Source of the DNA: Pyrenophora tritici-repentis
Lineage: Eukaryota; Ascomycota; Dothideomycetes; Pleosporales; Pleosporaceae
DNA: 64,000 bases
NCBI RefSeq assembly: GCF_003171515.1
Contig: NC_089399.1
Span: 3,224,001 to 3,288,000, forward strand
Direction of reading: 5' to 3'
Part shown: positions 40,001-53,200 of the stretch, in pieces
How the letters are laid out: the number at the start of each line of letters is the position of its first letter
Numbering within the stretch: position 1 is the first letter of the stretch
Notes under the pieces: model-generated
Databases searched by the model: none
What the model was told of the DNA's origin: nothing
Seen by the model: the letters and a program-made list of their open reading frames with translations, nothing else
Translations under genes and position numbers: made by a program

Positions 40001-43000
40001 GATGCTGGATGGGAATGTTCCATCATAGCATATCAAGTTTAGCGTCGCCATACGCACAAAGATTAGTAGCAACCGCCGCGATCCGAGGTCAAATGTTCCA
40101 CAAGGCCGACATGTACCCCTCTTCCTGCGTCATAGGGCAGACAGGACGATTCAACTGCTTGCCTTCATATGGCACCGTCGCCGCGCCTTGTTTCAACCGG
40201 GCCACATGCATGACATATCTCAAACTGACAGCCAAAGTCTCGTGTCTAATTGTTTTTCCGGATCAACATATTTTTGTGCAGCCAGTCCAGTGACCCCCAA
40301 CTGTCTCGGTTCCCACAATCATGCGAAACATGTTTCCCTCGCGCCCTTTGCATGGACAACACATCTCCGTCATGTTGCCCTTCTCTTTGTTTCTCACCCA
40401 CTTGCCGGTCGCCGTCATCGGTCTGACAAGCAGCTCGTATACTGGTTAGCCAAAGAAGACGCGCGGAATCAGCCAGGTCATGAACCTGTCCCCTGATCCT
40501 TTCTTGTTGGTGCATATGCGGCTAGACGTTGGTTGCATTGAGCGGTTTCCTGTGCTCGAGCGAGGTCTTCCAGCACCATGCACATGCTCTCTCAATGGTA
40601 AAGCGAAGGCGAGGCAGGACTTTCAGGCTGAGGTCCCGCCACCTTAGCCGTCCCACACCGAGGGCAGGTTAGTCGCATGAGGCTGGCTCGTCTGTTGCCT
40701 GACTCTATTGCCCAGTCTCAACACAACCGTACTATACTGAAGTAAGAGAATGCACAACCCAGAAAGCATCGCCGACTGATCGAGAACTGTGTTCCATGAA
40801 GTGACTGCGTGCCAGGCTTCCATGCGATCCATCAGCTCCCAGAGTACCCTCACAGTCTCGTCATACATGTAGTCATCTCACCCCCACTAGCCAACCATCT
40901 CCCTCATCGCGCGGGGACATGCAACCAAGCTGGCCAGGCCGATTTGACCCACCGCAAAGTGGCACCCGCCAATCCGCCAACACGCAGCTTGGCTCTCCAT
41001 GCAACAAGGGCGCCGGCGACCGCAGCTCCGGCCCACACAAGCACAGCACTCGCTCGTCCCGGGACCAAAATTACGTGCGACCTCGCCATCTAGTGCCCTC
41101 GCTGCCCATGTACTCGCGCCATACCCAGCATCGCTTTGCTCTCACATGACGACAAGTGTGTGCGGAGTGCCATGTAGCAAATTTCAACGTCGAGCCATGG
41201 TCAGAGACGACGCTCGTCGTCGATAGACCGCATTGCTGGCCATTGTTTGCTGTCAAAATGATTGGAAATCACATCACAACGTCAGAGTAGCCCAAAGAAG
41301 GTAGAATCAGCAACAAGTTCATTCATCGCGCACCTATTTGCAAGGTTACTTGCGGTCGCAGCTGCGGCCGCAGTTTTTATGTTTATTATGATGGCTGGTG
41401 TGTGGCTCCGTGCACGACGCGAATCCGACAGAGGCCGGATGACACCACAACAGCACCTCACCTTTTGCATCATTTGGTATAAACTCACTTTTCCGCCCCT
41501 ATGCCATGGATTCCCAGTGTACAATCGAGAACTTATGATAGCCGTACAAATCAATCTAACTGATGAGAAGCAATTGGCTCGGTAATGTGGAGTTGTTGCC
41601 TCATCTGATACCAAGGCAGACTGGTTGAGGGGATTGACGAAAGCATGCTGCATCATCTTGCCACCGCATTGACTACACCATAACACTGACGCCTTGGATA
41701 CCCTCGTCGTGGCCTCACCGGTGACATCGGTTGGATGTGTGAAGCTCTCTCTATAGGCTGGGGGAAGGCATTCCACGCTGATTATGCGCGGAGAGGCAGG
41801 CCACCAACTCGGACGCGTTCGTAAAAGCTATGACAGACGGTAAGATGAATGTCAGGGATATGGCCTCCCCTTCGATCAACCACATACCGCTCGCCACGTC
41901 AGAGGATCTCCGATGGGGCATGCTATGGCCGGTTCTAGTGTCTGCCCGGGGGGTCCAGATGATTGCCTTGATATGCGATGGCGGGCTAGGTTCCGCATAA
42001 ACTTCACGCCATCGTGTTATCTAAGAGAGGTATGCCTGTCAGCGTGCAGGGACTAGTTGGTCAATAATAGGCCGGCAACGGGAGAAGCCAGCCGTTGAGT
42101 GGAGATGGAGATCAGCTGAGTGAAGGACCCAGTCCGTGCAATGCAACATGCATGCGGAGGTTGCTAGTGTTCCATTCGGGTGGCAGTGATAGATGACCAG
42201 GCGCACTGTCTAAGACGCATTGCTGCAGCATGGGAAGATAAGGTGACTGGCCGACAGTGCCTCAAGTCCATGGTGGAAAGGCCGGCATGTTGTGTGTCAG
42301 CCAAGCGAGACGGATGAGAAGGTCTAGTGGACACGAGAGGCGATTAAGCACCATCGGTGAAGCTGATTGATGCTACACAGATTGATTAGCTTGGCCGCAA
42401 ACGGGGACATTGGGGGTCGAGGAAGGAGCATAACGAGCCGGCAAACGCCCGAAAGACCGCAAGCACAACACGTGCTAGAGTGACAGAGAGTGAACGATGT
42501 CCAACCGAGAACGCCAGTAATGCGTACTCTTCAAACGTTGGTCAATGCACCTTGTAACGGCCGACCATAGCTCGCGTTGGGAGTATGTGGTAACCACAAG
42601 CACTCAAGGTTGGCCCGTGTATTTTTCTCAACTCGTTCCCGCTGAGGTACCAATAGCGGAAGCCATTGGCCAATCACTTGCTAGTTCCGAGAAAAGATTC
42701 TTGAAGCGGACTGTGACTCGGCATGGACCAACCGGCACGTGACCGTATCTCGGTTCACAAATGCTCCATCTCATATGGCATGAGAGGTCCGGAATGCTCG
42801 AGAACGACATACCACAGCATCCCCGGCGGCAGCTAAGACATGTCGACAAGGAATATGAGGGATTTTCGTATCCGCAACAAAGGGTTACGTGGTTCAAGAA
42901 GCCACGACACGTTGATCGCCTAGGAGATGTGATATCTGTCTGCAGCTGGAAACGCCGGCACGGCCTAGGGTATCATTGCAGCCCGTCTCCGCATTGTTTT

Positions 43001-43561
43001 AGCGTCAGAGTGAGAGGGATCCTTGAATCGCTGCGATATCGTTGGACGCGGACAGGTGGGGTGCTACCACGTCGACGAAGGGATAGGCCATGGCAACAAC
43101 CTATGGTCTGATGGCGAAACGGGCTCGAGCACAACGGATGACCGGCGAGGTCGGCGACAGAGATGCGTTTCGAAGGATAAATAGCGGTATGCTGCTGCCC
43201 TCAATTGACTTCATCAAGCTCAACTTGACAGCAACTTCCAGTCATCGACTAGATCCCCTGAGCAGCCTTCATCTTTTGCTACACCAAGCTCCGTGTATAA
43301 ACTCTTTCTCGAGAACAGACCTTAAACACCTTCTTCAAAGGTCATCTACCACCCAACCATCCCGTATGTGTCCATCAACTTCGACATTGATGTGGGCCCT
43401 GAACTGACCCATCCCAGGTGTGCGGTCGCTGGTCCTATCAACAAGGTCCAGTGTTTGAACGAGAACCAACAAGTACGTCTTGAAGAGCTGTCGTCCAAGC
43501 AGTCAAACACCAAGGCTAACGTATTGCAACACCAGACATCCAAGCTCTTCAAGCCTGAAAC
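37002..43561. other. Long region without recognisable genes
   Basis: 6.5 kb with mixed base composition and no frame above about 165 codons. A few stretches look like old coding sequence. One is 37639-38013, a 124-codon frame with no known domain. Another is 38345-38606, a frame reading MQHVACWATCLDPTRHIDSL up to a GTACGT donor-like site and a stop at 38518. Neither has domain support. 41360-41400 has an Ala-rich frame over a GCGGCCGCAG tract. No transposon ends or tandem arrays were found. Confidence 0.4.
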
Positions 43562-43897
43562 ATGTGCTTCTACGACCAGCACCGTTTTGCCTGTGGCGAC
43601 TGGAAGTGGGGCCACTTCCGCCAGCACTGTGCCAAGGAGTATCGAATCGGCGAGACGTGTGGTATGAAGCTCATCATGCAAACAGTTCCTACGGGAACTT
43701 TCTGCAAGCTGTGCGAAAAGATCAACACGAAACAACGCCGCCGAGCCGCCGAGGTGGACCGCGTCGGGCGGTGGCAGCGTGAGCCGCACAAGTTCGGAGC
43801 CTCAATTGAGAAATCGATGGAAATGATTCGCGGTCTGGACGGAGAGATCTATGAGCTGACCTGCGAGCGCAACCGCAGACTGCAAGCGATTCACTGA
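43562..43897 (+). CDS. Small conserved-looking Cys-rich protein (MCFYDQH family), 111 residues
   Basis: Starts MCFYDQHRFACGDWKWGHFR, followed by QHCAKEYRIGETCGMKLIMQ and TFCKLCEKINTKQRRRAAEV. Seven Cys and several His occur in the first 60 residues, in C-x9-C and C-x2-C spacing compatible with a zinc-binding fold. The second half is helical (SIEKSMEMIRGLDGEIYEL) with basic ends. This composition and the invariant-looking MCFYDQ start resemble small uncharacterised proteins common in Dothideomycetes, from general recollection only. The frame is complete with no intron. It is isolated between two gene-poor regions. Function unknown. Confidence 0.72.
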   Translation: MCFYDQHRFACGDWKWGHFRQHCAKEYRIGETCGMKLIMQTVPTGTFCKLCEKINTKQRRRAAEVDRVGRWQREPHKFGASIEKSMEMIRGLDGEIYELTCERNRRLQAIH

Positions 43898-46800
43898 GCT
43901 GCCAGCGGTCATGGCGCGGGCGTCTGGATTTTGTTTCATGTACAACGTTTCGGTATCTCCTTTAAGGTTGAGTCCATTCATTCATCGTTTCTGGAGACGG
44001 AATGACACAGAAAAGGCGGGTGCCGAGGGGTGGAAGACGGGTCGGGAAAGGCCGGGCGTTACCTCTTACAATCGTTTCTTTTTATTACTGAACCCCTTGG
44101 GTTATCATGATGCAATCAACATTTTCTTCTTTTCTGATTGGTCGCGTATCCAATTGCAGTGAATGTAGCCGCTGTGCCGTGGAATGGGGGCTGAAGCCGT
44201 CCAATCCATGAGTGTCGCGTAGCCGCAAATAGAAGTGGAGAGTTGATCGCGCACGGCCCAGCTACGAGCGGCACGACGCCCTCCTCTGAGATGTTGAGGG
44301 CAAAGGCGAGCGGTAACGGCAAGCTGCAATTATGGCACTGACGACGAGGTTTGACGTGAAAGGACGGGGGGACGGAAGTTGGTTGTTGTTGCGACGGAGG
44401 ACAAGCGGTGGGGTAATTTCGAAGCTCGAGCGACACGTGACGACGCTAGAGTGAGATGAGATAGCGTGAACGGGTGCTGCCGAGAAAATCACCGGTCCTA
44501 GCTGTTCCATGCTCATGGTGTCAGATGGCCTGCGCCCACGCCATCGTCGTGCGTACTCTTATATACTATTCCTCAGCCCTGCATACGTCTCCAAATCTAG
44601 CACCACTGCCTACAGTCTTGTTAGCAGTACTTTGCCCATGCGGCTTACTTTCACAGTCCACCAGAGACTCTCCTAATCTTCCACCCCATATGGACCAATA
44701 TGTGCTTGGTCATTGTGTGAAGTCGCGACGACGTGCATCGCTCCGTAGGGCATGGTGAGGTGGGCTGCGAGTACTCCTTCCAATACTCTGCTAGTGAGCC
44801 GATAGTGGTTCGTTTTCGTTATCGGTCTGTCGTGTTCCTTTGTGTCGCATCGTCCTTTTCGTGTATGTTGCACTCTGATATCCCTTACTCGTACGATTGA
44901 CGGAAAGTACACGAGGTTGAGCAAAGTATACACTGTTCTGAATAGGCCACATCAGTCTCAAGAGTTGGGAAGAAGTTTGAAAATTGCTGGCCTACGTGGC
45001 GAACGCTGAGTGGCCTGAAAAGCGGTCGATCGCCATCCATCCCTCTGCCTGGACCATGTTCACCATCGTTCCCCCGGACGACCTACCACCCATGTCCGTC
45101 TCCTACTTTGGTCAGGTCATCTTCTGGTAGATCCAGCTGCTTTGGTAGCGTATTTGGCGGAATGAGAGGCGAAAGAGACGTGAAGAGGGTGCGGGCTACC
45201 CCAGCTTTTGAGCAGATCGCGATCGCGGCCATAGAGTGGAAGTAGGCTTAAGCGCTTGTGGTAAACGATTACTTGTCGCTCGTGTACCACTGCTCCTGGC
45301 TGGTTTGAGAGACGCGTCTCGGTGGATACATGAGGCTATACCTGAACGAAATGGCCAATGGGACAAGTCGACGTGTTGTCAGCAGGACAACGAGACATGG
45401 CCCATACATGACATACGACGACATTTACGTCTAAAAGCCGCATTCTGGATGTATTGGGCCGCAGTCAGTATTGTGTGCATAGCCGGAACAGATGTAAAGC
45501 ACAGTGTGGACCAATCACATGGCAGAACAGCACATTCGCATTTGCTGGGCAGCCTACCCAGTTCCATCCCCAATTTCGCTATACTTCAGAAGCGGGCGAC
45601 TATCCCAAGTCGCTTGTATTGGCGATACGTACCGTTTGACGCCCACCAATTGAGTCCTCTCCGTCGTTACTACAAGACTTGCGCATAGCGGCTTTACCCT
45701 TTCCGGCCGATCTTGCTTCCTATAGCGCTCCCGCAAATTATATGCATACCGGGACGAAACGCACCAGTTCTCCCGCGCCAATCAACACATACTGAATCAC
45801 GCAATCGGTACAATTCGCCAACGGCCTTCTGCGATTTCGCAAAGCATGGTTGACGGATTGGGGCAGGATCAAAGCGGCTGGAACTTCTCGCATCTATGTA
45901 TCATGCGTAGTAGTACAGTGAGGATACATACGGTATGATTGCTTGTCACGTCTATGCAGGCCTGGTAGAACATACGATTGTGGTACAGCTGTCGCCGAAG
46001 AGCCGGCCAATCAGAGTACAGAACAGGCATTATGCCTCAACAGCAAGCCGCCGACTTTGCCCAACAAAAAGCCAGAAACTCTCGACTCAACGGAGCGCTA
46101 ACATGCAACTATCCCCTCTGCTAGAGCTCTAACCATCGCACATGCAGAAAGAGATAATAAGTTGCGGCATTGTCGTTGTAATTTTCTTTCAGACAAGCCT
46201 CAGCGTCCAATAGCGCGCGCCCCCACTCCGCGGGCGGCTCGTCTCGCAGAAAACGTCCAGGATGCACCTTACATTCATTGGACTGTCGCAACTACCCCAC
46301 GCCTCTATTCTTTTAAAGGACATGATTAACTTGACTTTGGCGTGGTCTTGACGCATGTGTCGCCCATCTCCGAGGTCAAGATACGCCACGTCTCACTGCT
46401 GAGCCTAGACAGTACTTGTGAGAAAACACCCCTCTGTTTTCGAAGGAATGAACCACCGGATATACTTGCATAGCCAAGAGTCAGCTTGAACACTGGTGGG
46501 TATCTGTATCTTTGTGGAGTCTACTATACTCGCGCATTGATCGCCATTCCTTTCTTGAGTTGTATTTGGAATTGGTAAGCGCGTTGTACCAGACCCCCAC
46601 GCTATCCAATTCAGCTAGCAGTTCCTACTCAATCCAGTCAACAAGAGAAGCTAGCAACCTTCCAGGGAAGTTTTCTCTATTTTCAGCATGAGCTCTACGT
46701 GTTTAATACTACGAATATAAGATACAGGCATGATATGATGAAATTCAATTTGTGCATTAAACAAACTAAATCTTATAGCTATGCCGGTTTCAAATGTTAG

Positions 46801-47664
46801 GGCAAGATCAACACTTCCGAGCGACGTCAAAAGAAAACAGCAAAAATCCTCGAGATTACCAGCTTACACACGGCTCTTGGTGTTACTCTCATTCTTCGTT
46901 GTAAAATTACACCACGTTACCACATGTCACTACCTGACGCACCGAACCACAAAGACGTCAACCAGGCTAGGGCTTCTCTTCGATCTAAATTGATTGCGTC
47001 AATGTAATTCTTTGAAGTCTTTTGGGTGCGGTGGTTTACACCAATCACCTCCACTCGCTCAGAGCACTCTCTTTCGGTTCCCATTACGTCTTACCATTGC
47101 ATACGGATCAACAGGGAGGGGTAAGAGTGAAAAAGTTCGGTAGAGCTCTTGTCGAGATCATGTAATCGATGGTTCTTCAGTTTGATACGCCAAGTATGGG
47201 TACCGTAGTACTGTAAAGGAGATGAGATCAACAGGGACACAATCTCTTGAGCATCTCTATATTCCGCGGACCATTGATGCGCGCAAATTGTGCTGCTATC
47301 TTTCTCTCGTCTGTTTTCCTTGCGCCGAACTGCGAGTCCCACGTCTCCCATACACATTGTCCCCTATACCATTCCAAAATCTCCTCAAATACTTATATCA
47401 CGTCTTTTGTAATGTCGCCCGAACTGTAGTTAGTATTTCTTTCCCTTTACGCCTTATCCAAGGGAATTCCGCATACGTAAAGCGAAATCTTCCATTTCAA
47501 TGGCTCACGGAGATGACGAACATGCAAATAGCCACACTAGTCCGAAACCTAGATTCAATGAGATCTAAGACTATGAGAGAAGATTACCAAGTCTATCATC
47601 ATTAACCATGCGCTCGACTAGACAGCAGAAAACCACCAACACCCCATCCATGAACATGAACCCC
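43898..47664. other. Gene-poor region with a dispersed repeat copy
   Basis: 3.8 kb without a supportable gene. Frames such as 45236-45688 (150 codons) lack domains and are interrupted by shadows on the other strand. 46964-47023 resembles a piece of the long P450 intron. Confidence 0.45.
46964..47023 (+). repeat. Dispersed repeat also present inside a P450 intron
   Basis: AGGCTAGGG-TTCTCTTCGATC, then TTGCGTCAATGTAAT and a TTTT tail, recur at 48825-48889 with few differences over about 60 bp. No gene is evident at this copy. Confidence 0.7.
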
Positions 47665-49483
47665 CTAAACCTCCTTCACCCTAACCCTCAACCCCCCCCT
47701 TAGGACTCGCAGTAATCCCCCCCTGAATCTTCAACTCATACCCCGCCTCCTCAAACGCCACTTCAAACCTCCCCCACCAAAGCCGCCACCAAGCACGCAA
47801 ACTCCGCCTTTGCAAAATCCTTCCCAATACAACTCCTCGGCCCATGCAAAAACGTGCAAACCGCATAATTACTGTCTGCGCCGCCTGAATTCGCCATTCC
47901 AGGCTTCAACCAACGCTCCGGGTTGAAATCCTTGGCGTCGTCGCCCCAGAGGTGCACGCTGGTATTGATAGCCCAGGGACAAATGACGACGGTTGTGCCG
48001 GCGGGGACGAAGTGGTTTTGAATCGTGGTGTCGTGTGCGGCTTCGCGGAGTGTGAGGGGCACAGGGGGAAAGAGGCGCATAGTTTCGTTTAGGACGGCGT
48101 TGAGGTAAGGTAAGCGGTCTATTTCTGACGATGTGATTGTGCCGTTTGGTGAGAGGGCGGAGGAGAGTTCAGACCGCAGTTCGGCGCGTAAACGGGTTTG
48201 CACAGAGGGGTGCAAGCACAGGCAGTATACGGCCCATGTTAGGGCTGAGGCGGTGGTTTCGTGGCCTGCGGCCAGGAACGTCATTAGTTGGTTTACCAAA
48301 TCTTCGTCGCTGAAGCCCCCGGATTCCAAAGCCACGCTCAGGATGTCGGTGCCCGTGGAGCCGGATTTTAGCTTTTCTCGCTTCTCCGCGATGAGTGAGG
48401 CGGCGACGCTTTTGATGGTGGCGATGGAGTTTCCGATTTCGTCGTTGCGTTTTAGCGGGAGCGAGGCGGCGAGCCAGTGCGGTAGGAAACCGAGGAGTAA
48501 CTGAACGATTTGTGCGTTGCGGTTGCTGCCGAAGATTTTGCGGTAGGTTTCGTTGAGGGGGTTCTTGGGGTTTGTGATGGCATCGAAGTCTTTGCCCATG
48601 CCTGCGACGCCGATGATGTCGAGGGTAGCGCGGGATGCCCATTCACGGATTTCAACGACGGATTCAGAGTCTGGACTGGCGGTTATTGTTTCAGCGACTT
48701 TGTTGGTCATTTCTTGTGATTTGGACCAGAAGATGGGGTATAAGTCCTTGACGTGGCGGAAGTTGAAGGCCGGCATTAGGAGTTTCCTTTGGCGCTGTAT
48801 ATTGTCAGTCTACTATATGCTTTCAGGCTAGGGATTCTCTTCGATCGCGAATGTTTTGCGTCAATGTAATCTTTTAGATCCTGGTCTTTTCCCTCAAATG
48901 GAATTAAATGCAAACGAAGAAACATACCTTATGTTCCTCCCCCTCGGCCAACAAAATCCCCACCCCAAGCAACCTCCCCAACCCTTCCCTCAACCTCGCC
49001 GGCTTAACAAACTCATAACTCTTCGTCACCAACACCTCACCCATAGCCTTCGGGTTTGCAACCAACACCCTCGGACTATTGAACAACCACCGATAGTAGA
49101 TAACACCATCATTCGGTACCTCATCAATCCACTCCCTATGCGGCTCCCCGGTTGCTAGATTGAAGATCTGGAGGAAGTTGCCTAGGATGGGGTTTGTGTT
49201 CTGTACAGGCGTTAGCATTGTCATGATTCCCTCTGGGAGAGAGAGAACAGGGGGTCAGGGGTGTTGTGCGGTAAGTTAGACGTACCTCCGGCTGCGGCAA
49301 CTTCCTCAACGGACTCAAGAAATGCGGATAAATTAATATCTCATAGAACCACTTCACCAGTAATAGAATGGTGAAGATAGCTGCTGTGCTGCTGATGTAA
49401 CCGCCCCCCTGTACCGCGCCGCGCGCTCGCAGGAAGGATAGTGCGGAGGCTGCAAGTAGCAACCCGCGTTTTGGGACGCCCAT
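47665..49483 (-). CDS. Cytochrome P450 monooxygenase with two +1 G-run frameshifts
   Basis: Membrane-anchored haem monooxygenase. Exons: 49286-49483 (signal anchor around AAIFTILLLVKWFYEILIY, then Pro-rich LRKLPQPE), 48928-49200 and 47665-48794. Introns are 85 nt (49201-49285) and 133 nt (48795-48927). Motifs: I-helix LAAGHETTASALTW, ExxR in NETMRLFPPVP, PERW in FNPERWL, and the haem loop FLHGPRSCIGKDFAKAEF with the axial Cys. Beyond it, GRFEVAFEEAGYELKI continues only after a shift at a five-G run (about 47772), and ITASPKGG needs a second shift at an eight-G run (about 47697). Spliced length minus two bases gives a normal 532-residue protein. Substrate and CYP family are unknown. It lies next to a hAT element and an ABC transporter, but no biosynthetic cluster is visible. 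Confidence 0.9.
48825..48889 (-). repeat. Repeat within the second P450 intron
   Basis: About 60 bp matching 46964-47023; it makes up half of the 133-nt intron, which is long for this window. Confidence 0.7.
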
Positions 49484-50208
49484 TTATGCGACGGACGGAG
49501 TGGGATTGTCCAAGATGGAAATCGGATGGTTCCGAGCTTATGGAGTTGGAATTGGGATAGGATGGAATCGTCGTGGATGTCGTGCAGCGGATGGTGATCT
49601 ACAAGATGGAAGATCGTAATCGTAATCGAGGTCCGGTCGGGTCGATCCCCACACTTCCGTTTCCGCTTCCTAGTTCGTAAGTAGTTCGCCTAGCACAACA
49701 TATGTACCTACGTACTGGGAGATAAGAACAATCCAACAACAGCTGCACGGAAGCTTTATATACAGCCCAACACATACGTCGTCTCAAGCGCTTGTTGCGT
49801 TTCAACGCCCCATGCCCCACTACGTATGCTAGCGGCTGGCCAATCAGAGTGAGCAGGGAGTGCGAGATGCCGAGTCGGCAGAAAGTCGTTCCGAGGCTGA
49901 GGTGTAAGGCAACAACCTTTTTGCGGGTGTTGTTGTCGCTTAGAAGATGTAGTACTAGAAGGTGGTGTGAGAGTGGTTGGCCTGATGGAGGGTTTTGGTC
50001 CGAGAGGGAGGAAATTTGGGGCATGGACGAGGTGCGGATGGGATGGGATGGGGTGGTGACGTAGGTAGGAGATGGAGGAGCAGGTACGATTTTGACTATT
50101 TGTGATAAAGACAGATAGATAGGCAGATAGGTATGGAATACATTATTATGTAGATCGGACCGAAAGCTAGTAAAAGCGCTGCTAAGCACAAACAACGATA
50201 CCGCCATA
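49484..50208. other. Intergenic stretch, no gene called
   Basis: Upstream of the P450. A 206-codon frame on the - strand has no recognisable domain and low-complexity composition, so it is not annotated. Confidence 0.45.
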
Positions 50209-50216
50209 GTTACAAT
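50209..50216 (+). repeat. 8-bp hAT target-site duplication, left
   Basis: GTTACAAT, identical to 53544-53551. Confidence 0.9.
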
Positions 50217-53200
50217 CAAGGTTGTCAGTAATCAATATCTCATCAATATTGTTGTTTGATTTGTTTGATTCGGAGCCAACCAACTAACCAACAGTTAGCC
50301 ACTGTATTTCTGTCAATCAATCAACCAATCTTGAGAACAAAATGTTGATAGGATTGGTGTTGTTTGATAGTAAGCGAGGGAGGGGGATACCTAGGTGAGG
50401 CCTCTGGGATAGCTGCTCAACGACGAATTCTTAGTGTTGGATCTTGCTTACTAAGCCTACTCGCGTGTAAGTTATATGACCTAGGTTCCATCCCATCTCT
50501 CACTCACTCCAGGCTAGTACGTACGAGGCTTAGCGCCCACAACGCTAGCTGGCAGAGACATAGATCTCAATTCCTGTAGCACAATACACAACACGATTCA
50601 CACATGTTCTATTCCTAGTGCTACTGACATCAGGCTTATAACATTTAACAACACCTTACTTTCTCGCGGCTCCGGCTTACTTTTAGCCTTATCCATGCCC
50701 TCTATACCAGCAAAACGCAAGCCCGAGGCTGCCGAAGAAGCTGATACTCCCTTCAAGCGAGCACAACGTACGCGCAAACCTACGCTCAAAGCGCTGTTGG
50801 GTGACGGCAGCCAGCCAACCCAGCCGATAGAGCTGCCAGAAAGTACGCCGGATCCGCCTACAGAGCCGCCTACACAAGTTATCGAGCCGCCCACACGGGC
50901 TATTGAACCGCCATGTAAGCCTGTACAACAACCCGAGGAGCGCCCTCGGCGGGCATCACCACTGCCTATTTTGGCTGCCTCACAAGCCTCTCGGCTCACT
51001 GATGAGCCAGCCTGGGAGTCGCAGTTAATGTTTGATAAGCCAGAGGACTCTATTGTACAGCCTTTAGCTTTCTCTAGCGCTGCCACTGAGGCTTCGGTGG
51101 AGGAGGATAGCGCTGTGAGCGTCGATTTTCGCGACTTTGAGGGCGTCGATTGGTCGCGATTAAAGGGGTTTGTCGCGCCGCTGAGCACTCCACGAGGCAA
51201 GGCAAGCTGGATTTTTCAACACGGCTGGCGTGTCTGGAAGGAGGGTACTCACCACCCAGATGAGTTGTACTTTGTGTGCAAGTACTGTCATATTCATAAG
51301 CTACCTAATGGTGTACACCGAGTAACGAAGTCAACCACTGCCGCCAACGGGCACCTCCAGCTTGATAAACCTGGTCATCGGCTCAGCAAAGATGGTCCAA
51401 TCCTAAGCAAACCTCTCCGCAAACATGGACAACAATCACTTCGTCAGGCAGCTCTAAGCGGTGTCAAATTTAGTCTAGAGGCGTACAAGACTATAGGAAA
51501 CTTCGACGTACAAGAATTTCGGCAAGCAGCTGCGCTCTGGCTGGTCGACAACAACAGACCACTCCGCGAGTTTGAGACGCCGGCTTTTCGCAAGATGATC
51601 AGGCTTGCTAATCCTGAGGCAGAGGCGGCGTTATGGAGGTCTCATAACAGCGTGTCAGCGTTCGTGATGAGGTTGTACAGTTGGCTACGACCTCAGGTGG
51701 TGCGCGCGTTGGCTGAAGCCGAGAGCAAGGTACATATAAGCTTCGATGGGTGGACGACAAAAGGCGGCAAACGTGGCTTCTTTTCTGTAGTTGCTCACTA
51801 CGCCAACAGTAAGGGCGCGATAGTTGACCTACCCATCGCGCTGCCGCAGCTGGTGGGTGCCCACACTGGTGAGGCGATAGCTGACGCTGTAACCAAAATC
51901 CCTGCAATCCTTCAGCATCAATCGCAGCAAACTCGGCTACTTTGTGCTCGATAACGCTTACAATAACGACACCGCTGTTAACAAACTCGCCGCGATGTAC
52001 CACTTTTCTGCCTCCGATCGCCGCCTCCGCTGCGCTTGCCACATACTTAACCTTGTTGGCCAAACGATTATGTTCGGGAGGGATGCTGACGCGTATAACA
52101 ACGCCCTGGAGAACACAAAGATGGAGGATTTTTACATGAAGGAGTGGCGGAAAGAAGGACCGCTTGGCGTGTATCTTGATATTATCAACTACATCAACCC
52201 GCCGAAGCAGTGGAGCATTTTTGAAGATTGCCAACGCGAGGCAGTTAACAGCATGCCCACAGGCGCCAGCGGCGGCACTCGCGAGCCAATTAAGCCGTGT
52301 GTTACACGTTGGAACAGCTATTACGACTGCTTTAAGCGCGGAGTTCAGCTCCAACAAGCTATCAACGCATACGCCACGTACCACATTCGCGAGACTGAAC
52401 AGGCTGACGAACAGGCAGCTATTAGAGGAAACAAGCTGCCTGATGTGCCGCGGTGGATGAGGTCAGACGGCCTTACGGCGGCTGACTGGGCGGTGATTAC
52501 TGAGTACATGGCGATACTGCAGCCGCTCAAGTTTGCTACAGATCGCCTCCAAGGCCGCGGCAAGTGTGGCCGTTTTGGCGCACTCTACGAGGTCATCCCA
52601 GTATTTGAGAGTGTGATAACTGAGCTGGATGCACGCCTTCGGCCATACGAATCGGTCAACCACGAGCCATCTGAGGCGCCCGAAGATCACATCCCGATCA
52701 ACCTGCGAGCCGCGAGGCGAAAAGCGAGCAATTACTTTACTAAGATCCTCCAAAGTCCCATTTACTACGCAGCTACGGCACTACATCCACGATATAAAAC
52801 ATACTCTAAGCGCTTCTGGCGCGACAAACCTACACAATTGAGCACCGCGCACGCGAAGTTTCTGCGGGTTTGGGCTGCCTACAAGCCTGCCGCTGCTGCC
52901 ACAACACCAACCCCTGCGCCAAAACCTACCATGAGCAGCTTTGACGACGCTATCGACGCTATACTAGATGAGGACGGCGAGCATACATTGGAGGTGGAGG
53001 ATGAGTACGATAGCTGGTTAAAAGAGCCTATGTGGACGTCTGATCAACACAAGGAGGGTCCAACAGCTGTACAGTACTGGTTATCGTTGAAGCCGAAGTA
53101 TCCACATCTTTCACGATTGGCGATCGACGTGTTGACTATACCCGCCTCCAGCTCTGATTGTGAGCGCGTTTTTGCGGGAACTGGCGATATAATTGAGCCA

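Noticed and set aside
45236..45688. 150-codon frame
   Set aside because: No domain, no start context and competing frames on the other strand.
49599..50219. 206-codon - strand frame upstream of the P450
   Set aside because: Low-complexity, no domain, and it runs into the hAT element border; judged to be chance.
50360..50580. Possible class II tRNA or second SINE head with GGTTCCATCC
   Set aside because: The B-box match is imperfect and no acceptor or D-arm pairing could be made; it lies within the 5' part of a hAT element.
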